From assembly GCA_951217055.1 (NCBI GenBank), contig OX578282.1:47178329-47242328 (forward strand): 64,000 nucleotides of DNA. The letters run 5' to 3'. A program made the translations under genes and the position numbers. Source of the stretch: Gerris lacustris (lineage: Eukaryota; Arthropoda; Insecta; Hemiptera; Gerridae). Shown here piece by piece: positions 56,592-64,000 of the stretch. Every line of letters starts with the position of its first letter. Within the stretch, counting starts at the first letter, position 1. The notes below the pieces were generated by a model. The model was not told where the DNA came from and did not search any database. It worked only from the letters and a program-made list of their open reading frames with translations.

Positions 56592-58809
56592 GTAAGTTTA
56601 TTATAATGTTTGAGTAACGTTTCTTATCTTATTTGTTATGTTTACATTTGACCTATCACAATCATAACATTACCCTATGTTGTATTAGCTAAAAAGTAGA
56701 ATGTGTTCAAACAATCTTTCTATAATAATATCACTTTTAATCCCTCGTGATATATATTAAATTTGTAATTTTATTTACATCAATGAATGGAAAAACGTAA
56801 CTTTTATAAACGATTTTCTTCAGAGATTAACCTGTTATCTGTACTTAATATATCTTCTCAAACCAAAAGTATGTTTTTATTTTCAGGAATAGCGTATGAT
56901 CTTATTAGAAATTATAGATAAGATCCTGTTAAAAATTACGCGCGAAATACTTTTTTGAATCTAACAAAACTTAACTAGTTGTAGTGGGAGGAGATGGATT
57001 GTTGTCAAATAGGTCGGAAACTGATAATCAATGAGTCAAAAGTCATTCATGTGTATATCGGGTCATTATTCAATGTTATCTATCTTACGTGTATCAAAAG
57101 TTTTGTTTATACAGAAAAGTCATACATAATTCTCTATACTTTTTTAAATGTTACGCTTTTTTATCTATAATATCGCCGAAAATTATATTTTGATGTTTTT
57201 TATGTAGTATAGTAAAGGAAATAAAACATTTGCATTATTTAATAAGTGTCCTTATTACTTATTCTATCTTATTAAAATCTGAACCAAATTGCTTACATAT
57301 GTTAAGACAAAATTAAGTATACTTACATTTTTTCCTATTTTAGGTGAATGCTTTGCGCATTTACATTTTTCAAAACTTAATTTCCCACATTATTTAATTA
57401 TAATTGTTGTATTACGTAAAAACAAATGATTGAAGAATAAATTTACAAATCATTAAAGTGGGGTACTATATTTTTCAGGATAATTCTTGAATTGCCGATA
57501 AGAATTGAGAATTGTTAATGGCAATCTTATAAAATATGAATATTGTGTATAAACAAATATTGAGTAAGGAAGGGTTATCTAACAAGTCTCCTAGGTTAGT
57601 AACTTGTTTTAGAGAGATTCAACGTAATTCGCCCTCAGTCCCTTTATTTCATCAATAGTTCTCCTCTCTCCTGAATAATTGACTGTTCAAGGTATACACT
57701 AAAAAATTACAATCTTTTGAAACATATGTTTATTCGAACCATGATCATGATTCTTTCAATGAAATCTCAGATATATTGTTCAAACAATTAATGGAGGGAA
57801 TCATATAGCGATGTATCATAATTTCATTGGTTTCAAATTGTAAATTTCGAAGAATTAACAAGTGCAATTCGTGGCTACAGTTTAACTAGAGCGCGCTACT
57901 GCCTTTCACCTTCGCATTAAGAGGCTTCTTAAAAACTGAGATAAACTTGTAACGAAAAATCTCAAAGAGCAAAATTAACCAGGAAAATCGGCATAATATG
58001 TGTATACAAGTTCCTGATTCAATCAGTATATTATTTCTGCTCCTTCCTTTTAGATCAGTTTATCAACTTAATCATCTCAGTTTGTGTACAAACCATTTAC
58101 GTAAATAAAAAAAAAGGTAGGTTAATTTATTAGATACAGAGTCAGTTTAATTTGTAGGCTGGAAATTATAACATGAGTTGAAGAAAAGAGATAATATTTT
58201 AAGTGGATAAAAAAATTAAATTACTCATATAATGTCGTGTTGTTGGAAATAGTTGCCTTTCGGATGCATTGTTATGCAAGTTATTTAATTTGTACCTGCC
58301 CATTGTAACCAACTATATACTTTTTTTTTATTTGTTTTATAATTTCACATACTATACTGGAATGAGCTAACAATAAATCCCTAAGGGTATGGACTTCGAA
58401 GTTTTTTTTTCATTTCAGAATGTGAAAATCAAATAAATATACAGAATTATTTTTAGTTAGTTAATCTTTTACAAGTTATATAGCAATAATCACCATTTAT
58501 GTATTAAGTTTAAAATAATTTTAGAGAATGCCACCCGATCGCTCAAATCATTTTAAGAGTAAATATGAAATTGTAACGTAAAATGATCTGATCTGTGTGT
58601 ATTGTGAAAGGAATTACAGAATTGTTTACAAGAATACATCGATCATAATATATATTTCCTTGGTTTTGAGAGGACGTTTTAAATTTTAAATGTCCACTGG
58701 AATGAAGGGTTTTTTAACCTTTATGATTGACAGATCAGTAGGAGTAGGAACGGGATCTATCTTTTATGAAGATCTAATAATAAAAACGTTTGAAAATCGT
58801 CTGTCAATT
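56592..58809. other. AT-rich DNA, no feature seen
   Basis: No exon, repeat pair or RNA gene was recognised. Confidence 0.4.
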
Positions 58810-59340
58810 AGTGTGGCACATGGCTCCCTCGTGTTCTAATATTGTGACCCCACAAGGGAAATGAAAGTGTGATCGCATTTAGTTTTATTTATTATTAAAC
58901 GTGCACAGATGGTTGAAATTTAAATGGAACCAACCAACTGAGCGCTACTTTCAACAAACCATCCATTTAAAAAAAAAAAAAAAGAAAAAAAAAAAAAAAA
59001 TGAGTACTTTTAAAGAGATAATTGTTTTAAAAAAATAATTTTGTGCTCTTGCGGAAGAAAGTAGTAGGCGCAGAATGTTAAAATTTGCATGGGGGCCTAC
59101 ACAGTAAGCTTATTTTGACCTAATGTCCAAATTTCTCTAAAACCGGACAAGTAGTTTTTGGTGGTTCGCAAAAATTTTTACTGGCAGACACAGATACGAG
59201 GCCAAACATATTCCTAGATGATGGAATCGGGTTTCTGTGTAGGAATTTTTGAATTTGGAGACTTCAAAACAATTATCTCTCCAGAATGACCAACCACAAC
59301 ACACACATACATCTGTTACCCTTGTTAAGCTCGGAAGCAA
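58810..59340 (+). mobile_element. Helentron-like repeat, family B copy
   Basis: It shares ordered blocks with 49421-49900 and ends in GTTACCCTTGTTAAGCTCGG followed by AAGC. An A-rich insertion interrupts it near 58970-59000. No protein is encoded. Confidence 0.65.
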
Positions 59341-59344
59341 AATA

Positions 59345-62300
59345 TTATCTATAAAATATGTTAAAATTATAAGATTTCAGAACTTATTAAAACATGAGCT
59401 TATACGCAAGATAACTTTTGTTCTGACTAAATTTCTTAAAACATTTTATATCTTATAGGATTTGGTTCCACTGACAACAAGGACATTTGTTGGCAAGGAC
59501 ATTTAAAGACAATGGTAAACAGTAAAACATATATGCCCAAAAATTAAATAACAGTATTTAGATATTCTTGTGCACTTAGGCTAAGTGCCGACTCCTAAAA
59601 TGAAATAATAAATGGTCTATAATTAGAGGATAGTTACCAAACATTTCTAAGCCCTGTGTAAATTTCGTTGCTCCTATAATTTTTAGTATTATAATAATAG
59701 TTGTTCTTCTCACTATAAAAATTACTAATGCTGATGTAGTCAAAGAGGATTTTAGAAATCATTTCTACCATATTTTACTAATTTTAGTTGGTAGTAGCTA
59801 GAGGTCCTGTTAAGAGCGGAAGAGCAAGATCTAAAACGTAGAGAACTGCCTTCTCCATCATCGATTTACTCTTATATTTTTCTCTGAATCATAGTAAAAT
59901 ATGTTTCAAGTCAGTTTTTTTATCAACATTTTATAATTGCAAAATTTTTGACGAGTTGAGTGCTGGTAGGTGGGTTGCCTGGTGGTACAGTATATAGAGG
60001 TAGACAGGCTGTGTTGCTAGCCCAGGGAAGAGCTGGTTGCTAAGGTAGTAGGGATGAGGTGCCAGGCTATCTGGCGCCAGCAGCCTGACCGCCTCGATAT
60101 CTCTCTCTCACTTTATCTACCCCCACAATGTTCTCACTCTTTTCTCTCGTAATATTTCACTCGTTTCTAACAGCCGGCCTTTAGAAAATTCTTGCTTCGA
60201 ATAGGTTGCCCTTTTTCTTTTTATTGTTCAACTCATTAGAATTTTAATACTATCTACCTGGTTGTATTTCAAATTCTGCTGGTTAATTTTTTAATCTACA
60301 TAGTATTATTCTTATTTTGATCTCTTTAATAATAGTATTGTTGAAGTATACTTAATTATTATTTCATACAATATTTTATTACATAAAAAAAACATTTGTC
60401 AGGCTCTGGTTTAACAAAATTTGTTTTAACTTATACATTTAAAAAATTATATGTATGCTCCAAGTAACTTTTACAGAATTGGTCTTAAAAAATAGGTGTT
60501 CATTTTAAACTAATACTTTTATCCTTTAATTATTATTAATTGAGTGTTAAAGTTAACAGGCCTTTGCCCTAGATGTCTTTAGGTAATTTGTTAATTCTCT
60601 CCTTTTGGGAGTAAGTAAAAAGGGTCGTCCTTTAAGCTAGATTAGAGAAAAAAAATCGTTGTACCATTATTAATATTCATTAAATATTAGTAAAATCATT
60701 CAAGAAATTATTCCTATCGTTCTATGTAAACATCAACTCTCGCAATTATATTTTAGATTATATGGTTATGAAGATAACCATTGTTTGAGGTAAAAATAGT
60801 TCAGTTATTAGTTTAATGCTACATTTCCAATTTCTGCTTGCCAACGATTTTTTTAAAAAAAGAAAACACTTAATAAGACAAGAGTTTATCTACAAAGATC
60901 GAACATTTCTAAGTACATAATGAGGGATTATTGTGGTATTTATTCCTGTTAGTGTGTTGACTCGAGGAGGTCAGAGAAGTGGTTTTGTTTTTAAAGGTAT
61001 TAATGTGAAGTGTGAAGCTACCCTCGTGTCTTATAAACCTTGGCTTGCCACCCTACACACTTGACCAAGTAAATGATTCATTAACCAGTGCCACGGAATC
61101 AGAATAGTGGGGGTAATGCCGATTATTAGTATTACAAACTACGGATAGATTAAATACCACGATTACTGCAACACATTAAAATTCCTACTAACTGACTCAA
61201 TTTTTGTTTAACATTTCACCAGACATCCTACCTGTTCAATGGCTTTATAGTAACTCGTGCTAGAAGTATCTTTTATTTGTATTTGACTTGTCAATATTAA
61301 TTATTCTATTTAATTTATCATTGAGTATTTTCCCTGGAATTTATTTTCTCATTCCTGTTATTGTCAAATAGGTTTTATTTTGCTTCCTTATTTTGTAGAT
61401 CCTTCAAAACAAGATTAAAACGCTATTTTAATTACCTACCTATTATTTAATACAAAAACTGATTAGTTTAATCAATACGCTCAGCTAAATAGTAATAATT
61501 ACTTTTTCACTCTAGATAAACTAGATAATTAGTTCAATTTAGTGATTGCTTAACAAATCGAACTCATTTGATTATTTTTGGTTGGTTAAAAGTCAATAGC
61601 ACTAAGTTTACAGTGTAAAAGTCTAAAAAATGCTCTATTTTTTTCTCCTTACTAAATCATTAATTTTTAGTTTGTCATCGGTGAGTTCACATTGTGATTT
61701 TTTTTTTTTAATTAACTGATCAGTTATTCTCTTAGTATTTTATTTACTACATTTTTTTATTATTGGAAGTGGTCTGTAGATGCATTTTTTTACAAAAAAA
61801 GTTATACACCTACTTTCGCTGTTACATGTATTCTTAAAAATGTCACGTATGTACATTTTGCTGCTGCTAATATTATATAAAAATTAAATTTGCAAACTTC
61901 ATTATATATTTTGATAAAATTATAATTTTTGTTTGCGGTTCGTAACTTCAGAATGAGCGTTTTGACTGAATTTACCCTGGTACAAAATTAGGCCAATTAA
62001 AACAGCTAGGGTAGATCTGGATGGTGTCAGATGGTTCATGTTAGTTTATATGATAAGGATAACGGAACGACATAATGAATCCGACCTCGGCTTGCAGTTT
62101 AACTCTGGACCACAGCACTACTATCCAGCCAGGCAGACTAGACCTCGTGCCCTGGACAGTTTACGGCTCCATCTCTTGATAACCAATTAGAAGACATCAT
62201 TATTTAAGAGGATGGTTATGAAATTTTAATCTTTAGATTGTGCTGGTGGTGGATGGTGATGGAGGTGTGGTGGACAGCTTCTTTAGATTAATCTGATCAT

Positions 62301-63530
62301 GAATAGTATTGAAAACAATAGCGATTCAAAGTGAAATGAAAAATTGTATGTCGGGAAATGTACAGTGGCAACTCACGAAAATACTCGTATACATATTGGA
62401 CGGTTAACTCGTGATCTAAATTGGGATGTTGTAAAATGTAAAACTTGTGGCTCTAGCTATGTAAATATCAGTAGCAAATACTGTGATAGGGCAATATTGA
62501 TAATTCACTGTGTGCTACAGAGGCAATAGGCGAGTTGAGAACAATGCACGGATGTATTAGTCAATCTCTGAGCTGGAAGCATAAACACTCCGGGCATCAC
62601 GGAGGTAGAGACCAGACAGATGGAGCTGCCAGTACTCGGATAATTCTACATAGTGACATCATCTCAGAGGCACCTTGAAGGAAAAATATATACATATACG
62701 AGATCGAACCACAACAGACTGTACCATGACCTCATACCACATCTGAAGGAAATACTGCACCATACCACAACAGAATGCCAATCAAACAGTGTTTACCATA
62801 TTATATTAAAATGCAATTTGAGACAGATATAGATCTGATTTAAATAATTGTGGATGTGCGCAAGATCGTTTAATATATTCCTATACTTATGAATCACTTT
62901 AAAAAAAAGTGTCAATTTTGGTGATAGAAAGTGCATGTTTTTAATGCTTATGATTTAAGAACAGCAGATGGCCTTCAGTGTCCACGTTCATTTATGCAAG
63001 AATACGTGATTAAAGACATAGGTTCTCCACATCCTGTTATCTTGCTATGAAAGATGGTAGTAAATAAGCTCCTTTCGTAAACTTAACTAATTTTTGCCAA
63101 ACATTGGCTTTACTTATTGTTCTAATAAATTAATTATTTGTAAAAGACACACGAGAAGGGTCCAAATTAAATGTTTAAGGTGTACAATTCTTTTGAAAAT
63201 TAAAATCTGAGGACTCTCAAAGGAACGTATTTTACATATTCTCTTATAATATTCAGTATACACACAACGGTTTTATTTCTCAAATTCAATTAGTGTAGAA
63301 GAGAGCGCTGCTTCTACGCCACTGGTCACTTTTAATACACACAAACATTACCCAAAGCTAGAAGAAAATTACTATCGGCAATTAGCCTTAGTGTACTGTA
63401 ATTTTTATAATATATAATAATGATAAAGAAAACCAATAAAATTTAATCCAAATCTGTAATATAATCCTACCTGAAATATTTACATATTTTAAATTAAAGT
63501 CTGAAATCGAAGAAGGCATAGCAAATTTTC
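59345..63530. other. Intergenic DNA with two GC-richer patches, no gene supported
   Basis: The patches 59945-60190 and 62000-62300 stand out from the AT-rich background. The first has a CTGGCGCCAG palindrome and a CTCTCTCTC (GAGA-factor-like) stretch. They may be regulatory or non-coding exons, but nothing in the sequence proves this. Confidence 0.35.
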
Positions 63531-63539
63531 GATCATTTA

Positions 63540-64000
63540 GCTTCCGTTACCTTTGGTAAGCTCGGAAGCAAATATTTTGCATGTAATGGTTATGAAGAAC
63601 GCACATTTTTTATGTCTCCAATTTCAAAAATTCCAAGACAGAAATCCGTTTCACACATTAGGGAACATTTTTATGCGAATGTCTGTCTGTGTGTCTGTCG
63701 TTCAATTTTTGCGAACCAACATTTCTTAAAAACTACTCATCCATTTTTAATGAAATTTGGGAGGTGGACCATTATTAGCTCATTGTTAGTCCCATATATG
63801 TTTTAACCTTCTGCACCCATTTATTCTTCCACATGTGCACAAACATACATTTATTTACACCTATATCTTCATGAGTATACTCATCTGATCTTTAAGAAAT
63901 TTGGATAGTTTGTCGACAGTATAGCCTTAGATATCCCTAGATTAATTTCAGCCGTATCCGCTTGTTGTTTTGAAAAATTGATACTTTTATTCCAAAACAA
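63540..64000 (-). mobile_element. Helentron-like repeat, family B copy, cut by the right edge
   Basis: An inverted copy starting with the hairpin GCTTCCGTTACCTTTGGTAA then GCTCGGAAGC. It is followed by a short GTCTGTCTGTGT microsatellite and the reverse of the blocks seen in the other copies (TTGCGAACCA, AAAAACTACTCATCC, CTGCACCCATT). It appears to run past 64000. Confidence 0.7.

Noticed and set aside
62344..62529. 61-codon frame with several Cys and His
   Set aside because: The Cys spacing does not match a known zinc finger, there is no splice context and it is isolated.
1..64000. CRISPR arrays, operons, rRNA genes, bacterial insertion sequences
   Set aside because: The tandem repeats lack unique spacers of constant length, the genes are intron-rich and eukaryotic, and no rRNA-like sequence was recognised.

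Overview
The window is nuclear DNA of an animal, almost certainly an insect. It is AT-rich, its protein genes are split into small exons with canonical GT/AG borders, and it is crowded with short transposon remnants. The proteins do not settle the order. The style of the repeats (GTCT-microsatellite helentron-like elements, tRNA-derived SINEs, many MITEs) suggests a hemipteran, but that is inference only. There are no operons, CRISPR arrays or bacterial features.

Three conserved genes could be assembled exon by exon, with reading phase kept at every junction. (1) A ceramide synthase (Lass/schlank type, with homeobox-like and Lag1p/TLC domains) lies on the minus strand. Its first four coding exons span 10705 down to 2077; the rest of the TLC domain lies beyond the left edge. 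(2) ING3, the PHD-finger subunit of NuA4/Tip60 acetyltransferase complexes, lies on the plus strand (nine exons, 11525-19726, 389 aa, complete). It is head-to-head with the ceramide synthase across an 819-bp shared promoter region. (3) A TMEM104-type multi-pass transporter-like protein lies on the minus strand (twelve exons, 47953 down to 33159, 485 aa, complete). It is tail-to-tail with ING3.

Between ING3 and TMEM104, only 673 bp past the ING3 stop codon, sits a 3,453-bp Copia retrotransposon. Its two 151-bp LTRs are identical, it has a perfect AATCC target duplication, and most of its reverse transcriptase and RNase H is missing. The rest of 24-33 kb is AT-rich intergenic DNA. It contains a 43-bp perfect palindrome flanked by TTA, a 30-bp minisatellite and hAT-like remnants.

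The introns hold much of the unusual structure: two piggyBac-type MITEs with TTAA duplications, three pogo/Tigger-like MITEs, a decayed LINE reverse transcriptase fragment, a ~280-bp-arm inverted duplication, a head-to-head SINE pair, a ~2.2-kb array of ~290-bp units, and several other terminal-inverted-repeat elements.

From 48 kb to the right edge no gene could be supported. The region holds copies of two helentron-like repeat families, one carrying a GC-rich 175-bp insertion with an 8-bp target duplication. Near 56.1-56.6 kb a GC-richer patch with a short ATG-led segment and a consensus splice donor could be the first exon of a gene continuing to the right.
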